A DNA stretch of 64,000 nucleotides, from NCBI RefSeq assembly GCF_964199755.1, contig NC_133901.1, positions 24,895,583-24,959,582 on the forward strand. Direction: 5' to 3'. The notes beneath the pieces are model-generated. The model saw only the letters and a list, made by a program, of their open reading frames with translations. It did not search any database and was not told where the DNA came from. This DNA is from Larus michahellis. Lineage: Eukaryota > Chordata > Aves > Charadriiformes > Laridae. The position numbers and the translations under genes are program-made. Each line of letters opens with the position of its first letter. Position 1 is the stretch's first letter. Positions 24,780 through 36,347 of the stretch are shown in pieces.

Positions 24780-25295
24780 AATTGGATAAAATGCAATGTG
24801 TTTTTAACAAAAGCTGATTGTGTCAGACTAGACCAGTATCTATCTTTGATAAGATAACTCATTTGCTAGACAAGGTTGAAGTAACAGATCAAATATATAT
24901 GTAGGTTTAAGCAAAGCATATAAGGTACATTGTCTCATGGGAAAATATTATTCAAGAGAGACAAAAAGGAATAGTATGAATTAGAAGACAGATAAGAAAT
25001 TAATTTCCTGTTTAGCCAGCTCGGGTCGTCTTACAAAGGGCATTTAAGAATGGAGAGAAGCTGTGTGGGGTGTGCCTCAGGCCCTAGTCTTGGGAACAGT
25101 CCTGTTACACATAAGTGAGGTTAATGCATGAAGTAGTGGTCATAAGTAGATTTCATAAACAGGTGCAAAACAAAACCAAAATGGTGTCACCAATACTGAG
25201 GAGGATTAGATTACTCTACTTGAGCAAAGAGATAATCTTGAGGACAGCAATAATAGAAAGGGAAGAAATTCAACAGTATAAAATACAGTCAAGCA
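24780..25295 (+). mobile_element. Decayed CR1 LINE fragment (reverse-transcriptase region)
   Basis: Successive blocks match CR1 ORF2 in order: GATAAGATAACTCATTTGCT plus AGACAAGGTTGAAGTAACAG, then GTAGGTTTAAGCAAAGCATA, and CTCGGGTCGTCTTACAAAGG with AATGGAGAGAAGCTG. Next are CCTCAGGCCCTAGTCTTGGG plus AACAGTCCTGTTAC (the P-Q-G-S-V-L-G-P region of the polymerase), and GTGTCACCAATACTGAGGAG. The last blocks run to about AAATTCAACAGTATAAAATA. The expected F-A-D-D block between the last two is badly eroded or deleted. Frames are broken throughout. It has the same orientation as the copy at 21690 but covers an overlapping part of the element, so it is a separate insertion and not a continuation. Confidence 0.82.
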
Positions 25296-27931
25296 CCTAG
25301 TTACTAATTGTTTAATAAGTTTTCCTCCTTAGCTGGCAAGTCCTTATTTTTATATAACAAATAACGTCACCTTAAGGCGAGGAGAGCCGCTTAGTAGTTG
25401 CGGTGCAAAAGCAGCATGGCTTTGAGTGTCAGTAAGGAGATGCAGTTTGCTCAAGAATTGCTTAGCACATTGGCACAAGGAGATTTGTCATACCTCAAGA
25501 ACAGCTTTCCAGGATGTTTCTTGTGATTTATAGATTTGGTTGTGTGAAGATACCACTCGAATAATATGGACTTATATTTGTTTGCAACTCTGTGGATGTG
25601 TGTACAAATATAGTCCCAAATTTTCTTTTGAGTGGGGGCCATCAAGCATTAGAGTGGAGAAATGGAATTAACTTTATCCATTTTGCTTGTGACACGTTTT
25701 TAAAACTAAAAGCATATAAAAAGTGTGTCAGTTTGTTTAAAAGCATTTGATAACAAAGTTTTTCCTCTGTTTCAAGTTTGATTCTTGCCTAAATGTTTGG
25801 CTTTTATCTTATTTTACTCTGACAAATTTGTCAAGTGTTTAATTACTAGCTGTTCTTTGCTTACTTTTCAGTAAAAACGGTACTCACCAGGTATAATCAT
25901 GATACTTGTTTCTGTCAGGCACCATATTTCAGTGCTTCACAAATATTACTTGAACCTTACAAAAATATACCATCTTCTGAGTTCAGGAGATGGGAATCCT
26001 AGCTCAGCCAATAATTTCCCTTGTAAATGCATTTTTCAGTTTATCATTCCATAAAACAGGATTACTAATGTGATATTTGACCTACTTGACAGGTATGTTG
26101 TAATCTGCTCTGTTTCTGAGAATTTATTAATGCAGCTCACTCTGGTTCTGATTTAAAGTATCTTTAAAAGATTTTCAAAAAGAGTTACCATTTGAAAAAG
26201 AGGCTTTTGTATCCATAGTTCAAATTCCAGATAAGTAGGCAGATTTTCAAAAGAACGTGACAGTTCTTACTGACTATTGTGGCCTGTAATGTTAACTATT
26301 TTTAATTCACACTGTGATTGTCCAACAAATGAGATTTTTTTTTTTTTAAGGGGCTATGTTTTAATACCTTGGTGTTACTTATTTTTGAGACTAAAAGAGA
26401 CTTGAAACTGGAAGAAATGAAGATCAAAAGGAATTAAAATAGGGTGACATTTTATAAGAACATAAGGTACTTTATCATTGGAATGACTTATTTCCAGTTC
26501 GAATGCCAAATTTTTAGTATCACCACCAGTTATGCTGATTTACAAAGTAGAGAGGTAGAATAAGGCAGGTAGTATAACATTTTGGCAGTCTTAATCTGAG
26601 ACAGCACTTGAAATAAAGTGTTTCATGAGAGATTCATATGCAGAGTATAATGATTTGTGTCTTTATCAGGAATAATGCCATCAACCTAAATAAACCTGAA
26701 ATTTACTCTTACTCTTCTAACTTTATTCAACTCTTTATATTCACTTTACTCACCTGACTTCTGCAATCATGGGTCTCAAATAGCTTAATCCTAAACAAAT
26801 CTATTGAGAAGATGGTAGAAGGTACTTTCTATTAAAACCTCTAAAAAATTCATGGGCACAAGTGCTATCTGATTTGATCCTTTTTGTGAAGTCAACTCTG
26901 ACAGCAAATTAAGCTGCATGTCATAAGATTACACTGCCATTTTTGAAACAAAATCCCCTCTCCTTTTTAACTGTGTGGCCTTGTGTATTTGTTTGTGTGA
27001 TGATATAGAAGAAATGGAACAATACCAGAGGTTTGAAATTAGCATTAGTAGATAGGTACCTAAAGGGAAAAAATAGGAAAGGAATCATACTGCAATTTGA
27101 ACTCCAATTTGTCACAATTATTTGCCTCAGCTTCCTTACTGTAAGAGTTCATCCATCGTGGCCTTTGAGCCTGCTTGTTCTTAAGTTGATATAAATGGTA
27201 CTTGGATACCTACACTATTATTTTTATGTTTCATCCAGTGTTGGCAACAGGTTGTGTGTACACACTAAGGAATGGTATTTGGTACGTAATCTGTCTTGGA
27301 ATTAGGAAACAATTAATCTGAGCCTTCAGTAAAAGCTAGACATCTTTAGCTTTGAATCTTTTGGCCTGTTTCCAAATGTCTGTGTTGTATTTTGTTTCCT
27401 AGTATTTCTGTTCATGTGCTTATGCAGTAGACAAAAAGAAACATCTTTCATGTGCCTTACAGCAATAAAAATAAGAGCAGCTAGACAGGTGTCCAACATA
27501 TAGCATTAAGAATACTCTAGAAACTATCCTTCTGAACTGTTTTGCTATTTTTGATTCTTGCTCTCTTTTATAAGAATGGATCCGCAGTATGTGGAGTTTA
27601 GTCTTCCACATTTTTTTATGGAACGTGGAAAAGATTCATTAATCTTAGTTAACGTGTGTTTATGTATATACCACCTAGGTTTTATGAAGCAATTTTCTTC
27701 CAAATGTCTGAACTTTCCTAATTGATGCTCTTTGTAGGGTTATGTTCAAGATACTTTTTTGTACCCATTAGAAATCCTATGAGACTTCTCAACTTCTGTT
27801 AATTTGTTTGTGGCCTAAGGAACAAAGTCTTCGGTGGCTGTAGAACACTTGATTTGATTCTTGATCCTCTTTACTTGCTAACTCATGAATTAATTCATGC
27901 AAGTTTGTTTAGTTTAATGGTGTTATTGCAG
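25296..27931. other. Non-coding stretch with a MIR-type SINE
   Basis: Apart from the SINE remnant at 25985-26135 no gene or element was recognised. A few clustered CpGs occur near 25377-25410. A T-rich run lies at about 26336-26348. The right end is T-rich and leads into a candidate acceptor at 27931. Confidence 0.45.
25985..26135 (+). mobile_element. MIR-type tRNA-derived SINE remnant
   Basis: The order of segments follows the MIR core and tail. A GGGAATCCTAGCTCAGCCA block stands for the tRNA-derived/CORE part. Then TTTTTCAGTTTATCATTCC plus ATAAAACAGGATTACTAATG matches the CAGTTTCCTCATCTGTAAAATGG-type core. Last is CCTACTTGACAGGTATGTTG leading to AGAATTTATTAATGC. Divergence is high, as expected for an ancient amniote SINE. 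Confidence 0.6.
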
Positions 27932-27976
27932 ATGAGCAGACACAAATATGAACAGACATATGACTATCATCTAAAG
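27932..27976 (+). CDS. Weak candidate microexon-size coding exon
   Basis: A T-rich stretch ending TTATTGCAG precedes 45 nt that end in AAG and are followed by GTATTTTCC, an acceptable donor. The frame is open from the first base, phase 0-0: M-S-R-H-K-Y-E-Q-T-Y-D-Y-H-L-K. Its phases fit between the + strand candidates 925-1080 and 33538-33708. At 15 codons the open frame carries little weight by itself. No family was recognised. Confidence 0.15.
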
Positions 27977-28624
27977 GTATTTTCCTTTTAAATGTTGTCT
28001 CAGATTAAGACTGCCGAAGTGGTAGACTGCCTGCATTTTTTAGCTTTATCTAGTTTGCAAATACTTCTACAGGATGCTCAAACAAAGATTTACCAGTTAT
28101 GTGTTATATTTTTGTGTGTGTGTTGCAAATGATTTCTTTTTTCCTACTAGGGCAGAGATGAAAAAGGGAAAATTAGTCACTGATCAGCAATTGTAAATGA
28201 CAAATTCCAGAAAAGCGTGTTTAAAAAGAACTTAAAGTGAAAAGGCTAACCTTTAAAATTCAATTCCTACATCCAAGTTACTGTTCAGGGATGCTCTCTA
28301 GCAGGACAAGAAATTGATTTCCTAAAAATCTGTAGACTATGCTCAGTAGTTATAAGTTGGTGGTTTTCACCATTTTTGCTAGTAAGGTAATGAAAACAAT
28401 ACTAGAATGATACCAGAAACTATGTAAATAAACTGTTGTGTTAAACTATCGGAGGCAGTTATTGAAGTAGTATGGCCCTGTGCTAATACTATGAGACATG
28501 ATGATGTTTTGGTGTCCTGTGCTAAACAGTTTGGTGAACTCGCATGATATCCAAGATGACAGGTCTGCCACCTATGAAAGTCAGACCGAGTTTTCTTTTT
28601 AATGGTTCACAAGGCAGTGAAGGG

Positions 28625-28810
28625 TGTTGGAAAGTGCATGACACAAGAAACTAAAAGGTCTACATTCTTCCTAGTCTTCTGCTGACTTTGTTTCTGATAT
28701 TTGACATGCCATTTAACTTTACCTGTCTTCCCTGTTTTTTGTCTCTGATATTAGTGGTAAGGTCATCTCATCAAGCACTTTAAAATCTATGGGCAAAAAA
28801 TGTCAGATGT
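28625..28810 (+). mobile_element. MIR-like amniote SINE remnant
   Basis: Segments resemble the MIR family in order: CTTCCTAGTCTTCTGCTGAC, then GCCATTTAACTTTACCTGTC, then GGTAAGGTCATCTCATCAAG. It ends with GCACTTTAAAATCTATGGG, the tail seen in many sauropsid copies as GCTTTGAGATCTATGG. The sequence is old and diverged, with no flanking duplication visible. Confidence 0.5.
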
Positions 28811-29513
28811 GATTCATAGGCATCCTTTTTGAAAGCTATTTGTGGAGGAGTTCAAGGGCTGAACTGGGGGATGGAATCGAGCCACTCTTGCTGCCAAACA
28901 CACTTGTTCCAAGTCAGAGCTGAGCGTAGGAGAGTGGTGGTGGTGTACTCTAACAGTGTGTGGCTGTCCTTTGCTGTGTTTGTGAGTATCAGTTACTATA
29001 AAAAATAAGAAGTTAGACTGACTCTCTGTATAATTCCCTCCTTGATGTTTTTATTTCTAGTTATTTCTCTAATGGTATCAGGCTGATTGTCACTTACAAT
29101 AAAACACTCTGACAATGTGAGAAAAGTGCCTGAGAAGTGCACGTTTCCACTGCTGTCACTCTGGGACACTGAGGTATTTTACTGTGAACCTTGTCAGGTG
29201 AACTAACTGAAAGGAGCCCGTGACATACGAAGTGGAAGGAATTTAGGACACAGAACGGTTTAACAGCAGAGCACTCTTTTGACCTCACAGTTTTGACAAA
29301 AACTCTTACAGCATTATCTTATCTTGAGAGGCAACCAGAAGGCTGTTTTTTTCTGAAAGGAAAGATGACAGCAGATTATCTCTTAGGGCTGCGGTAACAT
29401 TGTCTGAATGGGTGAATTAGGCTCCCGTGTTTGTTTAAGGATGAGACAGAACTTTGAACAGACCTAGCATCGTTTTGAGATGCTGTGTGTCAGATAGTTT
29501 TATTTGCCTGCAT

Positions 29514-29649
29514 CTCAGTTCCATCGCTAAGGAAACTGAGACAATTCATTCAGTCTCTAGCCATACCCTGCTGAGCTACATCAACTTCGAGTCCTGTCCC
29601 CAGCATCAGTGATGTACAGAAAATACTCTTCAGTTTCCTTGAGGAACTG
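29514..29649 (+). repeat. Two related inverted motifs (CAGTTTCC/GGAAACTG)
   Basis: CTCAGTTCC at 29514-29522 pairs with GGAAACTGAG at 29531-29540 (one bulge). CAGTTTCC at 29631-29638 pairs with GGAACTG at 29643-29649. The two hairpins lie about 110 bases apart and use the same sequence. CAGTTTCC is also the core word of MIR elements, so these may be SINE debris in both orientations. Confidence 0.4.
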
Positions 29650-31572
29650 AGGCTGGCAGGTCCCAGCTCCCAGGTAGTACTTGTGGCCCTGCTGTATGAA
29701 GTCATTCTCTTTTACTCTATATTGCGTGGTCTTTACCTGCAGAGTTTGACTTTCAGTTGAGGTTTAGCAGTAGGTCCCTCTGCGTGTGTATATGGGATAG
29801 CATTGTGGGATAACAAAGGGCAGAAAATTCGAATACATGATAATAGTACTAATATTATTTTGATTTTTCTTATTGGCAGTGTAGTGCTACCTGAAAGCAT
29901 CCCGCTCAGACTAGACAGTGTGTTGTAATCTAAATAGCATGCTATAAAACACGTCATGATCAAATGAAACGTTATTTCAAGGAAATTAAATATCTACACA
30001 ATGATCAAAAATGAGCTCTGTAGTACTCATTACAAGTGCTAGTAAGTTTTACTTCATGGCACTCCCATAACAACAGAAAAGTAGCTAAATTATTTGAACA
30101 CACAAACAGTTTCATCTTGAATGTTTTTTCAATAACCTAAGGGATGATTTTTTGAGGAAAAACTTGTGATTCACTTTTGTCTCTCCTCCAGTTCTGGACC
30201 AGCCCTAACGATCTTTGTACACGTGCATTTGGGCTTACACCATAAAAACTAATAGGAGCTTGGAGGGATTGGGAGGTAGTAATAAGGGATGAGGAATAGT
30301 GTAATTGGATGAATTTTGCATTTGGGTGTCTGTCAGGCAAGCTAGATGGAGGGCCTGGGGGAGGAGGCTCACCACTTTGTGGTCTTACGCTCACTTCTGA
30401 TGTTTGGACGGAGAATCGAGAGGTGAGCAAAGCCCAGCAACAGGAATGTAGGCGGAAAAAGGACTAGAATGTGCACTGATCACTGAAACATGAACAAAAT
30501 AGGCTTGAGGAAAAAAATGGCTTTTGTGGAAAAAACATTAGTATGTATCATAGTGCACACTGCATACACAATGAGCTGAATGACAATAATAGAGATATTT
30601 GCTAACTTTTGACGCTGTAACACTGCAGATTTAAAAGAAGAGCAAAGCATTTTGGTGTGCTGCTGTTAAGAGTGAGATCCTGCTAAGGGGTTGCTGATTT
30701 TTCCACTGGATTTCAGATTTGGTGATGATTAGTCATGCTAAATCCCAGGGGTGTTCACATACATAGTTTGTCCTCCTTTTTTCTCTGTTCCTTTTGGACT
30801 CTTTCTCTTCTGTTTCCCCAGATTTCCTGATTGACTTTTCTGATTGAATTTTCATGGATTTGCCCTACCTTATCATTCATCTCTCACTCAGTATTAAGAG
30901 TTGTTCTACCTCTATTTGTCAGCATTCTAGCTCACGTTATCTACCTATGAAACTTTCCAGAAAGCATGTTCTTTATTTTGTGTTGCCCCTAACGCTTCCA
31001 TTGTTTTATTAGAAAAATACTTAGGACTAACTATTTAACTATTATTTATCTTAAAACTGCTGCTGTTATGTCAGACACCGATCTCCATCACACTCTCTCC
31101 AAAATCAAAAAAATCCTACCCCTAGATGCTCGAATAAGATGCAATGTTTGTTAATTATCAATTTTTCATTACCCTAATCTATTCTGCTGTCATATACTGT
31201 CTGATAATTTCCTTCTATATCTTTCTCTATCTGTATCTCCATATGGTATTATGTCTGGCAATTTGTTGTCCTGCAGGGTGTGGGGGAGCTTGTTATTTGG
31301 TTTCTGCGCAGTGTTGAGCACAGTGGAACCTCCCTCCAGTTTGTTGCTGAAGGTTCTGAGAACAAATAATATAGAAATAACAATAAAAATATAAACACAT
31401 GATTTTGCACTTCTATTGTGCAGAAATTTTCTGTCACAATGTTTATACACATGCTCTCCTTTACACCCCACCCTCAAATTTTAGGTATAAAATGAGATTT
31501 AAATTAAAATATTGCCCATTCATATGATTTTACATTGCTCAGTTAGAGACCAAAATTAAAACTAGAGAAAGT

Positions 31573-31590
31573 AAAAAAAAAAAAAAAAAA
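31573..31590 (+). repeat. A18 homopolymer
   Basis: Eighteen consecutive A followed by an A/T-rich stretch with AATAATAATAAAG. It is possibly the tail of an old retroposon, but no body was recognised upstream. Confidence 0.8.
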
Positions 31591-32100
31591 TCAAACCCTA
31601 AGAAATAATAATAAAGAAAGAATATGTTTTCATTGCTTTTCATTTTGTTGTCTTTCACCTTGCTCTTATTCACAGCCTTTTACCCAATGCAGGAGTGATT
31701 TCTTCAAAATGAGTTTCCCTTTGGCTTTTGGGCATTAATGCACTTATTTTTCTTCCTACTGCTGAATGTTATCTGATCTTGAAACTGGCTACAATGAATT
31801 ATAGAATGTTCCTGTCAATCACAGCTGCTTATCTGAGTTTTATTTGGTCTGAAATTGAAAATTCCTTAATAGTAGAGCTTAGGTATTTTCTCACAAGTGC
31901 CAAATCATATTTCCTTCCTCCTTGCCCCTCTGCAGGCATCGCACCCATGACCAGCTGCAGTGGTTATCATCTCATAGAAGGTGTTGGGGTGAATCTCTGT
32001 GCACATTTCACTTTGTGAAATGTGAGGGATGCAGTGGTAGGAAGGAGGTGTTAGCTGAGTTTGGGAACTAGCTGAGTTCATCAGCTATTCTTAAGCACTG

Positions 32101-32129
32101 CAGCAACTCTGTTGGTGCAGCAGTTGCTG
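32101..32129. repeat. 8-bp perfect inverted repeat
   Basis: CAGCAACT at 32101-32108 and AGTTGCTG at 32122-32129 are reverse complements with a 13-base loop. It may be chance; no function is assigned. Confidence 0.6.
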
Positions 32130-32631
32130 AAAGGTGAAGCTATTGCTGCCCTGTAATTCATGAAGGAAGATTCTGACCCAATGCACACAGCCTCTTTTCT
32201 TAGGTTTTGCAGGATATGCTTGCTTCCGCTCTACCTGCCCGACTCCCAGGAGATGTTAGAATAACATAATGTTCAGGTATCTGTCCCCAAACTAACAATT
32301 GCTATTAATAATTCATAATTGTGTTTGTTAGCAAGGGTTGTGTTTACAAGGGCACTAAAACTTTAAATCATGAGCAAAATTTAATGAAAACCATACTGGG
32401 AAAGAACAAAAGAAGGCATAAAGGTTTTACAAAGTGATAGTAGGAAATTAATTTTTAGAAAAGAAACTAAAACAAAATACAATTGTAAAGTATGGAAGAA
32501 GAACTCAACACAATAAACCCATGATTTTCCTTGCAATCTATATGACAGAGCTGAGTAAAGGCAGTATTTGTTTTTTATGTAATTTCCCTGTGTTTGTGCA
32601 TAGCATAATATTAAGTCTAATTTCTGTCTTA

Positions 32632-33171
32632 CTAGAGTATTGATCTGTGCTTCAGAAAACTCACAAAACAAAGATAAAACATCCTTTTTGCAAGTTGTTT
32701 CATGCACCTTCTGTTGTGTATTTGATATACATAGGTTGTGCCATATACTTTGTGGAAAATGTGGTTTAAATTGATGAAACATAGCGTAAGCCAAAGCAGT
32801 TGTATGACTTCAAGCACAGCACACGCTTGTTGTTTAGAAAGTCTCAGGGATTGAGCAAAAAGGTAGGATTCAAAAAATTGCAACTGGGGGAAACAGTCTG
32901 CCTTGGACAGGTTTTCAGACTCCCTTCCCTGTTTGCATTTCTGAGTAAATAAAACATCTTGGGAAAATAAGTAAGCAAAGAACCTCTGTGTGTTAATGAA
33001 AATGTGATAACACGTTAGCGCAGCTGAGCACGGTACTTTCTCATGAGACAGCTGGCTGGTGCTGGATGCACCTGAGAGGTGCCTCGCAAATAAAAGGTCT
33101 TGGCAACTCTCTGTCTTGGTCCAAAGACAGAAGATGGTTATTGATAAACACCTGTCTAACAGCCTCTGCAA
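32632..33171 (-). other. Longest open reading frame in the window; probably not a gene
   Basis: There are 179 codons from ATG to stop on the - strand. The product is rich in Leu, Phe, Cys and Ser with scattered His and Gln, and no domain, signal peptide or clear membrane pattern was identified. The upstream sequence shows no promoter or CpG island, and no acceptor was found at its start. A second ORF in another - strand frame (32381-32794) overlaps it. In 64 kb of AT-rich DNA read in six frames an ORF of this length is unusual but not extraordinary. It could be a lineage-specific unspliced ORF, but nothing in the sequence supports expression. Confidence 0.15.
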
Positions 33172-33537
33172 AGGGAGACTACCTTAGTGTTACAGGCAGA
33201 GTTCACTCTATTCCATCCTTTGGAGCACTGATATTTGAGTTTTTTCAAATATATTTTTTTAAAATAGTAAACTCCTTCCTTATTTGCAACCAACATGATC
33301 AAATATTACTTAGTCTTAGAAGCTTTTATAAACATTTCTCAATCTGGGTAATTAAACTTCATTTATATGCTTAAAGGATTAATGAAATAGCTTTTCTTAC
33401 AGGCATGGAAAGATTGCAAAAATATTACTGAAAACACAGGAATATTCTCAGTTTTGATTCTGAGGACTTAATCCATGTAACTATTGATATGAAACAATCT
33501 GCAAAACAAGTGTAAGAAGTTGTCCAATTTGTTTCAG

Positions 33538-33708
33538 AAAGAAACTTTTGGAGTCCTGTTCACATTGGAGTTTTCGATGGAGACAGAGCATGCTGAGGAG
33601 TATACAGAATCCCTGGTAGCCTACTTGTATCTATGCGCAGATGAACCTATTCACACCAGGAGGCAGGGCAAAACAGATGTTACCTTTGAAAAATTGATTT
33701 GTTCATAA
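33538..33708 (+). CDS. Candidate terminal coding exon of an unidentified gene
   Basis: The tract GTCCAATTTGTTTCAG ends at 33537. The following frame is open from the first base for 56 codons to TAA at 33706-33708. The product starts K-E-T-F-G-V-L-F-T-L-E-F, continues through E-T-E-H-A-E-E-Y-T-E-S-L and ends F-E-K-L-I-C-S. It has a balanced, globular-protein composition and ordinary vertebrate codon use (CTG, GAG, GCC, CAG, ACC). An AATAAA at 33732-33737 lies 24 nt past the stop, which would give a very short 3' UTR. Entry phase 0 matches the exit phase of the + strand candidates 925-1080 and 27932-27976. The other two frames close early. No domain recognised. Alternatives are chance or an old pseudogene fragment. 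Confidence 0.3.
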   Translation, partial: KETFGVLFTLEFSMETEHAEEYTESLVAYLYLCADEPIHTRRQGKTDVTFEKLICS

Positions 33709-33731
33709 AGTATATTTATTCTATTTGTGTT

Positions 33732-33737
33732 AATAAA
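33732..33737 (+). promoter_or_regulatory. Candidate polyadenylation signal
   Basis: AATAAA lies 24 nt after the stop of the candidate terminal exon. The downstream bases are T-rich (ATTTTGG, later GACTTTTTGCTGTTTTGC), as a cleavage region should be. AATAAA is common in AT-rich DNA, so it supports the exon only by position. Confidence 0.25.
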
Positions 33738-36324
33738 TTTTGGCATCTCTCCAAAGAACTACTAGAACGCACAGACTTTTTGCTGTTTTGCTACTTAATT
33801 TGTTAGCTTAGGGCACATTGATATTCAGAGCTGTACCACTAAAACTTAAATCAGGTAATTCCATCATAAATCAGGTATGCTGAGCGTCTAGTGCACTAAA
33901 AGTGTCCAGTCAAGGTTTTTGCACCACTTTAAGTTTTAAAATATCACCATTGAGCCAGCATGACTGAATAAAGGTTGGGTGTAAGTTTTCCAACCTGTTT
34001 AACTGAGTAATGCTGAGAACAGGGGTAGGGATTTTTTTTTTTCGTAAGTACCACTAGCAGACCAGCCGTCAATGAAAACTGTACTGGGGAAAGAACAAAT
34101 ATAGTTAGCAAGCTTAGGCAACACAATCCTCCAAAGATGGATTGCTTCCCTTTTATCCTGTCTAGCTAGTGTGGCAGAACTTCCTGTTCTGAAACAGGAA
34201 TAACCTGTGCCGCTGCCTGGGCTGGAAACATCTCTTTTGAGAACAGAAAAGGAAGTAACATATTTTTGTAATCAGCTGTAAACCAAATGTGGTTGTAGTT
34301 ACATAATAATTTAAAAAATAATGCTAATGAAGATTCACATGGAGTTATGAAATTGTTTTGTTATAATAGGTCAAGGAACTCAGTTCTAAAGCCCTTGCTG
34401 ATAATTCATTTTCTCACCAAATCCCCTGACACTACTCGCTTGTGTAGGTGCCACGTAGTGTGCACGGGAATTACAGAACTGCATCTACTGAGGTACTGTA
34501 CAGTCCTTATCAAAACTGTTTCTGAAATTGATTCTTTGGGGTACTTGGGTGTTACAGCACTCACCGCTGCACCACCTAATTCTGGGATCCCAAACTGCCT
34601 ACTGGAATCATGAGCTTTGGGCTCTACAATAACAAGACTTTGGCATAAAGAGACTTTGGAGTCCGGATGAGTTGAGAATCCACTGAAGCTGCAGAGGAAC
34701 GAGATGCCAAGGGAGCCTGGGAAGCATAAGTATCTCTCCCTGTTTAGCACTCTGCTCTGGCAGGCACTCCCAACAGTGGTCTTCTGTCTCTTGGGATCTT
34801 GACCTGGAATGTGGTGTTAGACATCCTCTGTAAAAATAACTTCTCCCCAACTTTCTCCTTCCCATAACTCCAGACACTTAATGGCCTGGGGGCTGGAGCA
34901 CATTCAAAAGACTTGTTTCAGATTTATGCTGCCTGATCCAGAGCTGCAAGTTGAACCACAGCCAGAACTATGTGGCATTCTGTGGTGGTGGATCTCTTGG
35001 TGTGTCGCATCTATTAGTATTTACCCATTTGGACACAGCCTCAGTTTTCCTCACGTGAGGCACAGACAGGTTTTAGAGTCCATGCTTCTTTCTGCCTCAT
35101 GAAGTATTTAATGACTTAGACAAGAGAAAGTAGCTGTAATGGGAGAAACAGAGATATCTGCACCTGAAGGGATTTCCATAATTTTTTAAAAGCTGAGATT
35201 CAGTCTCTACAAATGTGTGGCTCTTTATGCCTTACATAGCCGGTGAGCTCTGCTGGGCTGGGGAAAAGCTGCGCTCAAATGGTCTTGTCTTCTGAGCACA
35301 CCTAAAGAAAAGGAGCAAACTGGCAACTTAGGCAGGGGGTGACAGTTTTGTGAGTCATCCTCCAGGATGATGGCAGCAGTTCTAGTTGGGTTGCATGCTT
35401 TGCCCACTGGTGGAAATACAGACATCTGGGGTGGAAATTTAGCTACCACAAAATGCAGGTGCTTCTGGGGGTAGTTCACAAATGAAAAGTATCATGTCTG
35501 CCATTTAGGTTAATAAGCATCAGCATATGTAAAAGCTTGGAAGCTTCTAACTTGTTTTGGATGCTTTTTTTTTTTTGTGATTATAGGATTTTCTGGTGTG
35601 CTGCTTCTCATACCCTTGTACCTTTAGTTGAGTATACTGAAAGCATGTCCTTGACTTCAATGGTTTTTTTCCTTTTGAGTTTATCCTATAAATTGTGCTA
35701 TCGCTATACGAAAAAAGATTAGAGCCCTAAATATATCAGGAGCATAATATATATTTTATTTTAGCTCAGCACTGCAACCATTTGAGAAAACTATTTACAC
35801 AGAGAAATATGATAATAGAAGTAGTAACTCATGTGATACTTCTATGCAAATCAAGTCAGCATATACTAAAAAGCAGCAAGTAACTGATATCTTTGGGTGA
35901 CAGACTAAAGTGGAAAGAGAAAAGTGAGAAATATTGTACTAAATCTAAAAATTATTGTTAGAATTAGAAAGTCTGTTTAGGACATTTGCCTGCAAAGTGG
36001 AAGAATAATTTATGGAATTTAATTTACACCAGTTAACCAAGAAGAATATTTACTGTGATAAGTGCCAGCTATTCTTTAACTTTGGGTTGGTTCTCCCTGC
36101 TTCCAAATGCAGCACAGTCCAGTGCTGGGAGATGTACTGCTTTCTGCAGGCTTAGATGCTTATCCAGATTATTACCTAGTCACGCTAAGGATTTCCTGTA
36201 CTGAAAAAGCCAGGTGTGTTGGGCATAGTATTTTCTAATAAAGTGGGCCCTCTTCCAAAGTTATAACTGCTTTTATTTTATTTTAGTATCCAGATAGACA
36301 CGTCCTCTGTGTGTTTGAAGCTGG

Positions 36325-36347
36325 ACACACACACACGCAAAAAAAAA
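36325..36347 (+). repeat. (AC)6 microsatellite plus A9
   Basis: Twelve bases of alternating AC, then GC, then nine A. It is a short simple repeat, probably monomorphic at this length. Confidence 0.75.

Larger units (their letters stand above)
27977..33537. other. Non-coding stretch with SINE remnants and a long minus-strand ORF
   Basis: It contains the SINE remnant at 28625-28810, the paired hairpin-like motifs at 29514-29649, an A18 run (31573-31590) and a short inverted repeat at 32101-32129. It also holds the longest ORF in the window (- strand, 32632-33171). No assignable gene. Confidence 0.4.
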
